Shown piece by piece: positions 1 to 7,299 of a stretch of 25,886 nt of DNA. A program made the translations under genes and the position numbers. The notes beneath the pieces are model-generated. The model did not search any database. It was not told where the DNA came from and worked only from the letters and a program-made list of their open reading frames with translations. Source of the stretch: JAUVIB01 sp964424545 (GTDB lineage Bacteria; Calditrichota; Calditrichia; Calditrichales; Calditrichaceae); NCBI GenBank assembly GCA_964424545.1, contig CAYRJN010000030.1:1-25886 (forward strand), given 5' to 3'. Positions within the stretch are counted from its first letter, which is position 1. Every line of letters starts with the position of its first letter.

Positions 1-24
1 TCGATTAGGCCACATCATATCGCT

Positions 25-52
25 AAATAAAAAAAGCGCTTAACGCGCTTTC
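25..52 (-). terminator. Rho-independent terminator after frr
   Basis: A perfect 7-bp stem (33-39 with 45-51) encloses a 5-nt loop. Read on the minus strand it is followed by a T-rich run. It begins 3 nt beyond the frr stop codon, so it closes the rpsB-tsf-pyrH-frr operon. Confidence 0.85.
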
Positions 53-54
53 TT

Positions 55-615
55 TTATACTTCCAAAACTTCTTTCTCTTTTTCTTCGACCAATTCATCC
101 ACTTTTTTAATGTGTTCGTCGGTCATTTTTTGCACCTCTTCGAGCGCCACGCTCAATTCATCTTCCGAAATCTCGTGATTTTTTTCTAACTTTTTCAGAT
201 GGTCATTAGCATCGCGACGAACATTGCGAACAGCAATTTTACCGTCTTCCCCGAAACGATGCACCAATTTAACCAAGTCTTTACGACGCTCTTCGCTTAA
301 CTGAGGAATAGGAATCCGGATAATATTACCATCATTACTAGGATTTAATCCCAAATCGGCTTTTTGAATTTCTTTTTCGATCACGGAGAGTAAATTTTTT
401 TCCCACGGCTGAACAACCAACATACGCGGTTCCGGAGCGGAAACGCTGCCTACTTGATTTATCGGCACCTTTTGACCATAATAATCAACGCGTATCGAAT
501 CCAATAATGCGGGCGTTGCGCGACCGGTACGAATTTTAGAAAATTCTTCTTTAACGGCGTGTATTGCGCCGTCCATACGATGCTTAGCATCCGTTTTCAA
601 TTCTTTTATTGGCAT
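55..615 (-). CDS. frr: Ribosome recycling factor
   Basis: Cytoplasmic factor that, with EF-G, splits the post-termination ribosome so subunits can be reused. The 186-residue product matches the usual length of about 185. Family signatures are visible: KIRTGRATPALLD near residue 27, the region around RIPIPQLSEERRKDL near residue 100, and a helical lysine/glutamate-rich C-terminus completing the three-helix bundle. The ATG start is preceded by an AGGGG Shine-Dalgarno sequence. The gap to the upstream pyrH stop is only 3 nt, so it is the last gene of the rpsB-tsf-pyrH-frr operon, a widely conserved order. A terminator follows immediately. Nothing unusual is seen. Confidence 0.97.
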   Translation of the reverse strand: MPIKELKTDAKHRMDGAIHAVKEEFSKIRTGRATPALLDSIRVDYYGQKVPINQVGSVSAPEPRMLVVQPWEKNLLSVIEKEIQKADLGLNPSNDGNIIRIPIPQLSEERRKDLVKLVHRFGEDGKIAVRNVRRDANDHLKKLEKNHEISEDELSVALEEVQKMTDEHIKKVDELVEEKEKEVLEV

Positions 616-618
616 AAG

Positions 619-1341
619 TTACCCCTGTACTTTTGTTCCGATTGCCCTACCTAGTACAACGTTCTTTAAATTATCAACTATATTGAAATTAAAAACTATT
701 ATCGGTAATCGATTTTCTTTCGCCAGAGAAACGGCCGTAGAGTCCATTACTTTGAGCTCTCGTTCCAGCACCTCGGAATATGTAAGTTCGTCAAATTTTT
801 TTGCATTTTCAACTCTTTCGGGATCGGCGTCATAAACGCCGTTTACACGCGTCCCTTTTACGGCCGCGTCAGCCTCAATTTCAACCGCACGCAACACAGC
901 CGCCGTATCTGTTGTAAAAAACGGATTTCCCGTACCGCCGCTTAATATTAACAACGTTCCGGATTTTAATTCTTCTGCCGCCAGCCGTTTAGTATAATAA
1001 TCGGCAAATTTGGGCATTTCAACGGCGCTTAGCGTTTTAGCCTTAATACCGGCCCTGTTAAAAGCGTCTTCCAAGGCAAGGGCGTTAATTGTTGTTGCCA
1101 GCATTCCCATATCGTCCGCTTTGGTTCGCTCCATATCTTTGGCGCCTTCGGATATACCACGAAATATATTGCCTCCGCCGATAACTATTGCCATTTCCAC
1201 GCCGAGATCAAGCGCCTTTTTTACTTCCTGAACGAAATACTTCAAAATTTGCGAAGAGATCCCGCCGTCTTGTTCTCCGGCCAGAGACTCTCCGCTTAAT
1301 TTCAGTAAAATACGTCTATATTTCAAGTCTAGCGCAGACAT
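619..1341 (-). CDS. pyrH: Uridylate (UMP) kinase
   Basis: Phosphorylates UMP to UDP with ATP in pyrimidine nucleotide synthesis. It belongs to the amino-acid-kinase fold and is normally a cytoplasmic hexamer. The 240-residue length is standard. Visible motifs are KLSGESLAG near residue 14 (nucleotide binding), GGGNIFRG near residue 55, GGTGNPFFTTDTAA near residue 135 and KGTRVNGVYDADP near residue 162. The start is ATG, 3 nt from the upstream tsf stop, and frr follows after another 3 nt, so the genes are very probably cotranscribed and translationally coupled. No odd features. Confidence 0.97.
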   Translation of the reverse strand: MSALDLKYRRILLKLSGESLAGEQDGGISSQILKYFVQEVKKALDLGVEMAIVIGGGNIFRGISEGAKDMERTKADDMGMLATTINALALEDAFNRAGIKAKTLSAVEMPKFADYYTKRLAAEELKSGTLLILSGGTGNPFFTTDTAAVLRAVEIEADAAVKGTRVNGVYDADPERVENAKKFDELTYSEVLERELKVMDSTAVSLAKENRLPIIVFNFNIVDNLKNVVLGRAIGTKVQG

Positions 1342-1344
1342 TAA

Positions 1345-1941
1345 TTATTCACCGATGCGAAAACGGGCAAAACGTTTAATGGTAATGTTTTCGCCAATTT
1401 TTGCAATTTTCTCTGTCAGTAAATCCTGTATAGTCTTATCAGGGTCTTTTACAAACTGCTGTTCAAGAAGAACAACTTCCTTATAATATTTTTCAATGCG
1501 GCCTTCGGCGATTTTTTCTACGATATGTTCCGGCTTACCTTCATTTTTGCCCTGTTCTCTATAAATTTCTTTCTCTTTCTCAATTAAAGCTTGATCCAGT
1601 TCATCTCGTTTTACAACAAGCGGATTGGCCGCGGCGATATGCATGGCGATATCTTTGGTAAACTCTTTCATATCATCCGTATTAGCCACAAAATCCGTTT
1701 CGCAATTTACTTCTACCAGCACGCCGAGATTTGCTCCGGGATGAATATAGGCCTGAACGATACCCTCTTTTGCTTCGCGGCCGGCGCGCTTTTCGGCTTT
1801 GGACATACCTTTTTTACGTAATTCCTCAATCGCTTTATCAAAATCGCCGTTTGCTTCGGTGAGCGCTTTTTTACAATCCATCATTCCGACTCCGGTTTTC
1901 TCACGGAGCTCTTTAACCATTTTGGCTGTGATTTCTGCCAT
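1345..1941 (-). CDS. tsf: Elongation factor Ts (short form)
   Basis: Guanine-nucleotide exchange factor that regenerates EF-Tu-GTP. The N-terminal UBA-like domain covers about residues 1-55 (LREKTGVGMMDCKKAL near 12), and the EF-Tu contact motif TDFVAN lies near residue 82. At 198 residues it is shorter than the roughly 280-residue E. coli-type protein and resembles the short Thermus-type form of about 196 residues that dimerises to supply the second core half. That comparison is family knowledge. Its ATG overlaps the rpsB stop as TAATG, a strong sign of translational coupling. pyrH follows after 3 nt. Confidence 0.96.
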   Translation of the reverse strand: MAEITAKMVKELREKTGVGMMDCKKALTEANGDFDKAIEELRKKGMSKAEKRAGREAKEGIVQAYIHPGANLGVLVEVNCETDFVANTDDMKEFTKDIAMHIAAANPLVVKRDELDQALIEKEKEIYREQGKNEGKPEHIVEKIAEGRIEKYYKEVVLLEQQFVKDPDKTIQDLLTEKIAKIGENITIKRFARFRIGE

Positions 1942-2735
1942 TATTTTTTCTCCTCTTTCTTAGCTCTTCGTCTTGGACGCTGCTCTTTCTTTGCAGGTTC
2001 CTTTTTTTCACTCTCTTTGCTAACCGCTTTATCAAGTTCTTTTTTATCATGCAGTTTTTGTCTTTCTTCTATGATTACATTGGCAACTAAGCCTGAAATC
2101 AAGCTGATACTTTTTGCGGCGTCATCATTAGCCGGTATGGGATAATCAACAAGCGTCGGATCGGAATTGGTATCAACCATTCCTACAATTGGAATACCCA
2201 TTTTTTTAGCTTCGTTAACGGCGATATGTTCCTTTTTAATATCAACGATAAAGAGCATTCCGGGCAGACGTTTCATATCTACGACGCCGGAGAGCACACG
2301 ATGCAGTTTCTCTTTTTCGCGGTCAATCATCAAACGTTCTTTTTTAGATATTTTTTCATAAGTGCCGTCCGTACTCATTTTATCTAAATTTTTATAATGT
2401 TTAATCGATTTTTTAATGGTCGAAAAATTAGTAAGCATTCCTCCGAGCCAGCGGTGTGTAACATAGGGCTGATTACAGCGTTTTGCTTCCGCTTCAACCA
2501 GCGCTTTTGCCTGAATCTTCGTACCGACAAACATTACTTCATAATTTTCGGATACGGCTTTGCGAACGGCATCAAGCGCGCGGTCAAGCATTTTTTGGGT
2601 TTTTTTAAGATCGATGATGTGAATCCCGTTTTTTTCCATGAAGACGTAGGGCTTCATTTTGGGATTCCAACGGCGGGTAAGGTGACCGAAATGGACACCG
2701 GCAGCCAAAAGCTGCTCCAACTGTACAGCAGGCAT
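1941..2735 (-). CDS. rpsB: 30S ribosomal protein S2
   Basis: Small-subunit ribosomal protein. Family motifs are AGVHFGHLTRRWNPKM near residue 12, HRWLGGMLTNF near 93, and the end of the conserved core at TNSDPTLVDYPIPANDDA near 190. The 264-residue protein ends in a lysine/glutamate-rich tail of about 35 residues (KKEPAKKEQRPRRR region), likely disordered, beyond the conserved core. The ATG is preceded by AAGGAG (2743-2748) with 7-nt spacing. A leader of about 110 nt separates it from the rpsI terminator, so it probably has its own promoter. Its stop overlaps the tsf start. Confidence 0.97.
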   Translation of the reverse strand: MPAVQLEQLLAAGVHFGHLTRRWNPKMKPYVFMEKNGIHIIDLKKTQKMLDRALDAVRKAVSENYEVMFVGTKIQAKALVEAEAKRCNQPYVTHRWLGGMLTNFSTIKKSIKHYKNLDKMSTDGTYEKISKKERLMIDREKEKLHRVLSGVVDMKRLPGMLFIVDIKKEHIAVNEAKKMGIPIVGMVDTNSDPTLVDYPIPANDDAAKSISLISGLVANVIIEERQKLHDKKELDKAVSKESEKKEPAKKEQRPRRRAKKEEKK

Positions 2736-2845
2736 ATCAATACTCCTTATGTTTGGGTTATACCTCCATCGACTTCATACTCACCCGAATCTCCTTACGG
2801 AAACACCCCGGGTAAAAGCAACCGATGTGTGTGTTTTTAAATATA
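2736..2845 (-). promoter_or_regulatory. rpsB leader with possible mini-ORF and promoter
   Basis: This is the 5' leader of rpsB. A candidate leader minigene runs from GTG at 2784 to TAA at 2758. It has eight sense codons (MSMKSMEV if GTG initiates) and an AAGGAG at 2791-2796 spaced 6 nt from the GTG. A further GGAGGT lies inside it, and the true rpsB AAGGAG is at 2743-2748. A weak promoter candidate has a -35-like TTGCAC (2860-2865) inside the preceding terminator loop and TATTTA (2838-2843), 16 nt apart. S2 operons are often autoregulated through their leader, but I recognise no known S2 leader motif here. Confidence 0.35.
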
Positions 2846-2878
2846 AAATGCCGGACTATGTGCAATCCGGCATTTTCT
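2841..2878 (-). terminator. Rho-independent terminator between rpsI and rpsB
   Basis: A perfect 11-bp stem (2845-2855 with 2866-2876) has a 10-nt loop. On the minus strand it is followed by a T/A-rich run. It lies 20 nt past the rpsI stop and separates the rplM-rpsI unit from the rpsB operon. The same inverted repeat sits just upstream of the rpsB leader and may act as a partial attenuator. Confidence 0.85.
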
Positions 2879-2895
2879 CTAATTGTAATAATTTT

Positions 2896-3282
2896 TTAAC
2901 GTTTCGAGAATTGGAAGCGTTTACGCGCTTTGGCCAAGCCGTATTTCTTTCTTTCCGTTCTTCTCGGGTCTCTTGTCAAAAAGCCGCCTTGACGCAAGGC
3001 CGAACGATAATCTTCACTATAGGCCAAAAGAGCTCTGGCAATACCGAGCCGAACAGCGCCGGCTTGTCCGCTTAATCCGCCGCCATTTACGCGGATTTTA
3101 AAATCAAACGTTTCCATATTGTCGGTAATTTGCAAAGGCTGTTCAATATCCATAATCAAAGTTTCGCGTTTAAAATAGGATAACAGGTCTTTACCGTTAA
3201 CAGTTACTTTACCGCTGCCCGGAATCATTCTAACGCGGGCAATGGATTCTTTTCTTCTTCCGATTGAAATATATTCTTCCAT
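2896..3282 (-). CDS. rpsI: 30S ribosomal protein S9
   Basis: Small-subunit protein whose C-terminal tail reaches toward the P-site tRNA. The 128-residue protein carries GRRKESIARVRMIPGSG near residue 8, GGGLSGQAGAVRLGIARAL near 68, and the invariant basic end KARKRFQFSKR. Its last residues are SKR, as the family requires. It starts with ATG 14 nt after rplM, forming the near-universal L13-S9 pair. A terminator follows. No anomalies. Confidence 0.97.
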   Translation of the reverse strand: MEEYISIGRRKESIARVRMIPGSGKVTVNGKDLLSYFKRETLIMDIEQPLQITDNMETFDFKIRVNGGGLSGQAGAVRLGIARALLAYSEDYRSALRQGGFLTRDPRRTERKKYGLAKARKRFQFSKR

Positions 3283-3296
3283 TTAGATTTCCTGAA

Positions 3297-3734
3297 TTAA
3301 GCTAATTCTAATTTTTGTGGTTGCTGAGCGCTATGCGGATGCTCGGTACCGGCATATACTTTCAGCTTACTGAACATTTTTCTTCCCAAAGGATTTTTAG
3401 GAAGCATTCTTTTCACGGCATATTCTATTACGCGTTCCGGATGTTGTTCTAATACGGATTTTACCGATGTAAAACTCTCGCCGCCGGGATATCCGGAATG
3501 GTGAAAGTAAGATTTTTGATCCATTTTCTTACCGGTTAATTTTATTTTTTCCGCATTTATGATTACAATAAAATCGCCTACATCCTGATGCGGTGAAAAA
3601 ATCGCTTTGTTTTTTCCGCGTAAAATATGCGCAACTTTACTGGCCAGACGACCAAGAACCTGATCTTCAGCGTCTATGAGATACCAATTTCTCTGCTCTT
3701 CTATCTCGTCCTGCCGCGCAATATATGTTTTCAA
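3297..3734 (-). CDS. rplM: 50S ribosomal protein L13
   Basis: Large-subunit assembly protein, 145 residues. Motifs are IDAEDQVLGRLAS near residue 21, GDFIVIINAEK near 52, HHSGYPGG near 78, and MLPKNPLGRKM near 109. The start codon is TTG (3732-3734), preceded by GGAGG (3741-3745) at 6-nt spacing. The start gives MKTYIARQ, which matches the family N-terminus, so the TTG is well supported although unusual for a ribosomal protein gene. It is the first gene of the rplM-rpsI unit. Confidence 0.95.
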   Translation of the reverse strand: MKTYIARQDEIEEQRNWYLIDAEDQVLGRLASKVAHILRGKNKAIFSPHQDVGDFIVIINAEKIKLTGKKMDQKSYFHHSGYPGGESFTSVKSVLEQHPERVIEYAVKRMLPKNPLGRKMFSKLKVYAGTEHPHSAQQPQKLELA

Positions 3735-3785
3735 CTTAGACCTCCATCAACTAATTTGTAAAAATCGAGCCTTAAAGTTAAAAAG

Positions 3786-3816
3786 ATAATATCACGTAGT
3801 CAAATTTTATTTTCAA
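3786..3816 (-). promoter_or_regulatory. Possible rplM promoter
   Basis: On the minus strand, TTGAAA (3811-3816) and TATTAT (3786-3791) are separated by 19 nt, a long spacer. The -10-like box lies about 50 nt upstream of the TTG start. A TTGACA (3832-3837) also lies nearby but without a good -10 at 17 nt. This is weak, pattern-only evidence. Confidence 0.3.
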
Positions 3817-3835
3817 AAAAATGAATTTGTCTGTC

Positions 3836-4022
3836 AAGAACATCGCTTCACAAAGTGATTAACGAAAATAGTGCGAGTAGAACCGTCAACGCGTCATGCT
3901 CCGATGAATCGTAGAATCTTAATCATGAATAGGAAGATTTAGATTCCCGCTTAACACATGCGGGAATGAAAATCGAGGCGCACATGTTGGAATAATTGTA
4001 TAATACATTATTATTTTATCAT
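3836..4022 (+). repeat. Dispersed intergenic repeat, copy A
   Basis: This lies in the 478-nt gap between rplM and the ROK kinase gene, which has no credible gene. It begins with AAGAACATCGCTTCACAAAG. It then has a GTCATGCTCCG...GAATCT block (3893-3919), a perfect 8-bp inverted repeat ATTCCCGC/GCGGGAAT (3943-3950, 3960-3967), and a box GCGCACATGTTG (3978-3989). Its first 62 nt match copy B (minus strand, 10779-10840) at 53 positions by hand alignment. Its later blocks match copy C (19559-19862). Confidence 0.7.
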
Positions 4023-4212
4023 TTTCGATTTAATCGGACAAACTGAAATAGAGCGTATATAATAAATATTTAAAACCTGTAAAGTACTAAAATGAGGTCT
4101 AAAATGATATTAAAAATAGTTGGAATAGGTTGTTTTTTTGAAATCCCGATACAATAAAATACCGTCTATTCTCTGTTTGTGAAAAATAAAAATTTAAACC
4201 GGATAGATGTTG

Positions 4213-5097
4213 CTATTTACCCATCAAAGCTGCCCCGATAACGCCGGCGGAATCTCCCAGCTTATTTTTTACAATGGGGGTATAGAAACGATCTGAAAAA
4301 ATATACTTTCCAACATATTCCGTTCCCTTATCGTATAATTCTTCAAAATTGCTGACACCGCCGCCCAATACAACAATATCGGGATCAAGAATATTGATCA
4401 GATTGGCCATAGAACGTCCGTATCTATCCAAGAAACGTTCGATAAAAGCAATAACAAGCTTATCTCCTGCATAAAATTTTTTCACAATTTCCACAAATTC
4501 CGCTTTTTGCTGAAATTCCTTTTCATAAAGACGCTCTAATCCACCGCCGCTGATATACGTTTCTACGCAACCGCGCGAACCGCAATAACATTGCGGCCCG
4601 TCGGGGTTGATGGACATGTGTCCCCACTCTCCGCCGATATGTTGTAAGCCTCGTAATATTTCACCTTTATAAATAATACCGCCGCCGCAACCGGTGCCCA
4701 TTATTACGCCAAAAACCAAGTCGTAACCCTTCCCTGCGCCGGATAGCGCTTCAGCCAGCGCAAAGCAGTTGGCGTCATTCTGCAGTTCCAACAAACGTCC
4801 TAATTTTTTTTCTAAATCCGCTTTTAACGGCTTGCCGTTTAAAGCAATCGTATTTGAATTTCGAAGCAATTCGCTGTCTATTGAAATAGAGCCCGGCGTT
4901 CCGATTCCCAGTGTGTGCTCCTTTCCGTTTATTTCGTCAACAAGGTTATCATACATTCGTTTTATATTTTGCAAAATATGCTCATAACCATATTGCTGTT
5001 CCGTTGCAATGCGTTTGCGAAATAATTCCCGGTTATTTTCATCAAGAACAATTCCTTCAATTTTTGTCCCGCCAAGATCTATTCCTAATTTATACAT
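4213..5097 (-). CDS. ROK-family sugar kinase
   Basis: Probable ATP-dependent hexose or amino-sugar kinase (glucokinase, fructokinase or N-acetylglucosamine kinase type), cytoplasmic. The 294 residues show the N-terminal phosphate-binding GIDLGGTKIEG (5-15) and the catalytic-Asp region NDANCFALAEA (Asp108). They also show GTGCGGG (134-140) and the ROK zinc site made of His160 (GGEWGHM) with Cys170, Cys172 and Cys177 (CYCGSRGC). The NDANCFALAEA wording resembles the NagK/Mak branch, but substrate cannot be assigned from sequence alone. It starts at ATG after a weak AAGG. It is a single gene, divergent from the thioesterase, and I see no clear terminator after it. Confidence 0.9.
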   Translation of the reverse strand: MYKLGIDLGGTKIEGIVLDENNRELFRKRIATEQQYGYEHILQNIKRMYDNLVDEINGKEHTLGIGTPGSISIDSELLRNSNTIALNGKPLKADLEKKLGRLLELQNDANCFALAEALSGAGKGYDLVFGVIMGTGCGGGIIYKGEILRGLQHIGGEWGHMSINPDGPQCYCGSRGCVETYISGGGLERLYEKEFQQKAEFVEIVKKFYAGDKLVIAFIERFLDRYGRSMANLINILDPDIVVLGGGVSNFEELYDKGTEYVGKYIFSDRFYTPIVKNKLGDSAGVIGAALMGK

Positions 5098-5239
5098 TTT
5101 TTTTACCTTATTTGAATATTTTTTTAAATTAGTGTTTTATGGCTTCAATTGTTAATTTAAGGCATTAATGCAAATTTGCCAATTTGAAATGATTATAATT
5201 TTAACGTTATTTTAAAAAATCCTTTTTATGAGTAGTTTA

Positions 5240-5270
5240 AAGAAAACCGCTTTGCAAAATAATTAATAAT
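5240..5270 (+). repeat. Dispersed intergenic repeat, short copy D
   Basis: AAGAAAACCGCTTTGCAAAA and the next few bases match the first 28-nt core of copies A, B and C at most positions. It lies in the divergent promoter region between the ROK kinase and thioesterase genes, 27 nt before the latter's ATG. Being short and AT-rich, it is the least certain copy. Confidence 0.4.
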
Positions 5271-5296
5271 AATATAAAACAAAAGGCAGAAAATAA

Positions 5297-5788
5297 ATGA
5301 AAAAAGAGACAAAAAACAATCAAATATTTAACAAAGAAGCCCTGACAATCCCCCGAACGGAACAAGAATTCAAAATTTTTGAAAAAATGTGGAATGAAAG
5401 CGAGCAATTAAAGTATTTCGGCTATCAAATCGATCTATCCGATCCCGAACATCCGACCGGTGTTATTCCAAAAGTGGAAGATAGACATCTCGGGGGCATG
5501 GGTTCCGCTTATGTCAACGGCGCCATTATCGCCGCGTTGTGCGACTTGACTATCGGATTGACCGGTTCGCTTAACCTCGGCTGTGCCGTTAAAGGCACGG
5601 CTGAACTAAATATCCGCTATTTAAATCCGTTAAAATCAAAATCGGTGCGAGCCATAGGGAAATTGGATAGAGCATCCAAACATATTGCTTTTGCTTCGGC
5701 GGAAGTAGTTGATGACCAGGGTAAAGTCTGCGCTATTGCACACGGCATCGTAGCCTGTAGCAGCAAAGATCGTAATAATGCCCTTTAA
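5297..5788 (+). CDS. PaaI-like hotdog thioesterase
   Basis: Probable acyl-CoA thioesterase or related hotdog-fold hydrolase of 163 residues, cytoplasmic. About 40 lysine- and glutamate-rich residues precede the domain. The core has HLGGMGSAYVNGAIIAALCD (64-83), matching the HxGxxxGG...D active-site helix of the PaaI/YdiI group. Asp83 sits at the usual acidic position. ELNIRYLNPL near 103 and a repeated AXGIV-type final strand (AIAHGIVA near 147) follow. The acyl substrate is unknown. The start is ATG with only a weak AAAGGCAG upstream. The next gene, DUF1080, lies 78 nt downstream on the same strand. Confidence 0.8.
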   Translation: MKKETKNNQIFNKEALTIPRTEQEFKIFEKMWNESEQLKYFGYQIDLSDPEHPTGVIPKVEDRHLGGMGSAYVNGAIIAALCDLTIGLTGSLNLGCAVKGTAELNIRYLNPLKSKSVRAIGKLDRASKHIAFASAEVVDDQGKVCAIAHGIVACSSKDRNNAL

Positions 5789-5866
5789 TGATTTGTTAAT
5801 ATCGTTTTTAATGAACAAATTGAGTCTTTATTAGATTTCAACCTTAAAAATAATAAGGAGAACGCC

Positions 5867-6925
5867 ATGTCTGTTTTCAAAATTTTTAAAATTTTATTTA
5901 TTCCTCTTTTAATTACGCCGTTGCTGCTGACAGCGCAAAATGAAGTCAAATGGAAAGCGCATGATCTTAATCGTCCTAAACCGAAAATCATAACGCCTCC
6001 GGCCCAATATCTGCCCGTTCTCCCTCCTTCGGACGCTGTTATACTTTTCGACGGTAAAGACCTTTCAAAATGGGTGGGTATGGACGGCCGTAAAACGAAA
6101 TGGATTGTCGGAAACGGCTATTTTGAATGCGTAAAAGGCAGCGGATATATTCGAACTAAAGAGGGTTTCGGCGACATTCAACTTCATGTTGAATGGTCCG
6201 CTCCGATTCCCCCGAAAGGACATAGTCAGGGACGCGGAAACAGCGGCGTTTTTCTAATGGGTCGTTATGAGGTTCAGGTACTCGATTCTTATGACAACGA
6301 AACGTATGCAGACGGTCAGGCCGGAGCCGTTTACGGTCAGTATCCACCGCAGGTAAACGCCTGCCGCCCGCCGGGAGAATGGCAGGCTTATGATATTATT
6401 TTTCATCGGCCGCGGTTTGACAATTTGGGAAGAGTGATCAAACCGGCTCGTATGACGGTTTTTCATAACGGCGTCCTCGTTCAGGACAATGTGGAGTTAT
6501 GGGGCGGCACCGATTGGTTAAAATACCGCGAATATGAATGCCATCCCGCCAAGCTGCCCCTTACTTTACAAGATCACGGAAATCCTGTACGCTATCGAAA
6601 TATTTGGCTAAGAGAACTATCGGAAAAACCTTCCTTAGCGCCGTCTTATCCGCCTGTAATTTCTCTCGATGCCAATACGCTGAAAAAATACGCCGGAACC
6701 TATCAAGATAAGGCCGACAGAAAACTTTACATAATATTTGAAAACGGAAAGTTATATTTGCTAAAAAGCAACAGACGTCTTCAATTGGAAGCCTATTCCA
6801 AAGAACATTTTTCAACCAAGTTTACGGCTATCGATTTAAAATTCAAACTTGGGGGAAAAGGCATCCCCGAAGAGATGGTTTATACTTTTACCGACGATAC
6901 ACGAGTATTTAAAAAAATTGATTAA
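5867..6925 (+). CDS. Secreted DUF1080 (3-keto-disaccharide hydrolase-like) protein
   Basis: 352 residues with an N-terminal signal peptide (about 1-24, hydrophobic core FIPLLITPLLLT). The DUF1080 concanavalin-like domain spans about 52-250: it opens with ILFDGKDLSKWVGMDG, contains GRGNSGVFLMGRYEVQVLDS near 125 and the GEWQAYDIIFHRP region near 171. Family members include 3-keto-glycoside hydrolases, so a periplasmic or extracellular sugar-related role is likely, but the substrate is not visible. The C-terminal 85 residues (KKYAGTYQDK near 274) look like a DUF3471-type beta domain. The start ATG has a strong AAGGAG. The ABM gene follows after 9 nt, indicating cotranscription. Confidence 0.85.
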   Translation: MSVFKIFKILFIPLLITPLLLTAQNEVKWKAHDLNRPKPKIITPPAQYLPVLPPSDAVILFDGKDLSKWVGMDGRKTKWIVGNGYFECVKGSGYIRTKEGFGDIQLHVEWSAPIPPKGHSQGRGNSGVFLMGRYEVQVLDSYDNETYADGQAGAVYGQYPPQVNACRPPGEWQAYDIIFHRPRFDNLGRVIKPARMTVFHNGVLVQDNVELWGGTDWLKYREYECHPAKLPLTLQDHGNPVRYRNIWLRELSEKPSLAPSYPPVISLDANTLKKYAGTYQDKADRKLYIIFENGKLYLLKSNRRLQLEAYSKEHFSTKFTAIDLKFKLGGKGIPEEMVYTFTDDTRVFKKID

Positions 6926-6934
6926 GGAGGAAAA

Positions 6935-7222
6935 ATGATCCATGTAATTGCCATTATCAAAGCAAAAAAAGAGCATATCGAAGAGGTTAAAAGTGAGTTG
7001 TTGAAATTAATCAAACCTACGAGAGAAACGGACGAAGGCTGTATTCAATATGATCTCACCGAAAGCAGCGATGATCCGGCTCTTTTTATCTTTATTGAAA
7101 GATGGGAGAGTAAAGAACTTCTTGATAAACATGCGAGCCAAAAGCATGTTCAGGATTTTGTCAAGGCTACAGAGGAGATTCTTGATGAATTTACCGTTCA
7201 TGTATTAACGCAAATTGCATAG
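6935..7222 (+). CDS. ABM-family (quinol) monooxygenase-like protein
   Basis: A 95-residue single-domain protein of the antibiotic biosynthesis monooxygenase fold, a dimeric alpha-beta ferredoxin-like barrel. Visible signatures are VIAIIKAKKEHIEEVK at the start, the conserved TRETDEGCIQYDL near 30, FIFIERWESKELLDKH near 52, and a closing strand. Family members act as quinol monooxygenases or simply bind small aromatic compounds. No catalytic assignment is possible here. It has an excellent TAAGGAGG Shine-Dalgarno sequence and lies 9 nt after the DUF1080 gene. A strong terminator follows. Confidence 0.85.
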   Translation: MIHVIAIIKAKKEHIEEVKSELLKLIKPTRETDEGCIQYDLTESSDDPALFIFIERWESKELLDKHASQKHVQDFVKATEEILDEFTVHVLTQIA

Positions 7223-7255
7223 CAAACATCAACATAAGGCTATATTATCAAAAAT

Positions 7256-7285
7256 AAAAGCCCCGCGTAAAAACGGGGCTTTTTT
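7256..7285. terminator. Bidirectional terminator between convergent genes
   Basis: A perfect 10-bp stem (7256-7265 with 7274-7283, AAAAGCCCCG/CGGGGCTTTT) has an 8-nt loop, with an A-run before it and a T-run after it. It sits between the plus-strand ABM gene (ends 7222) and the minus-strand protease gene (ends 7300), so it can stop transcription from both sides. Confidence 0.93.
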
Positions 7286-7299
7286 ACAACATCGAAAAT

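Noticed and set aside
2397..2840. 147-codon plus-strand open frame over rpsB
   Set aside because: Lies antisense to ribosomal protein S2 and its leader; no domain or ribosome-binding site.
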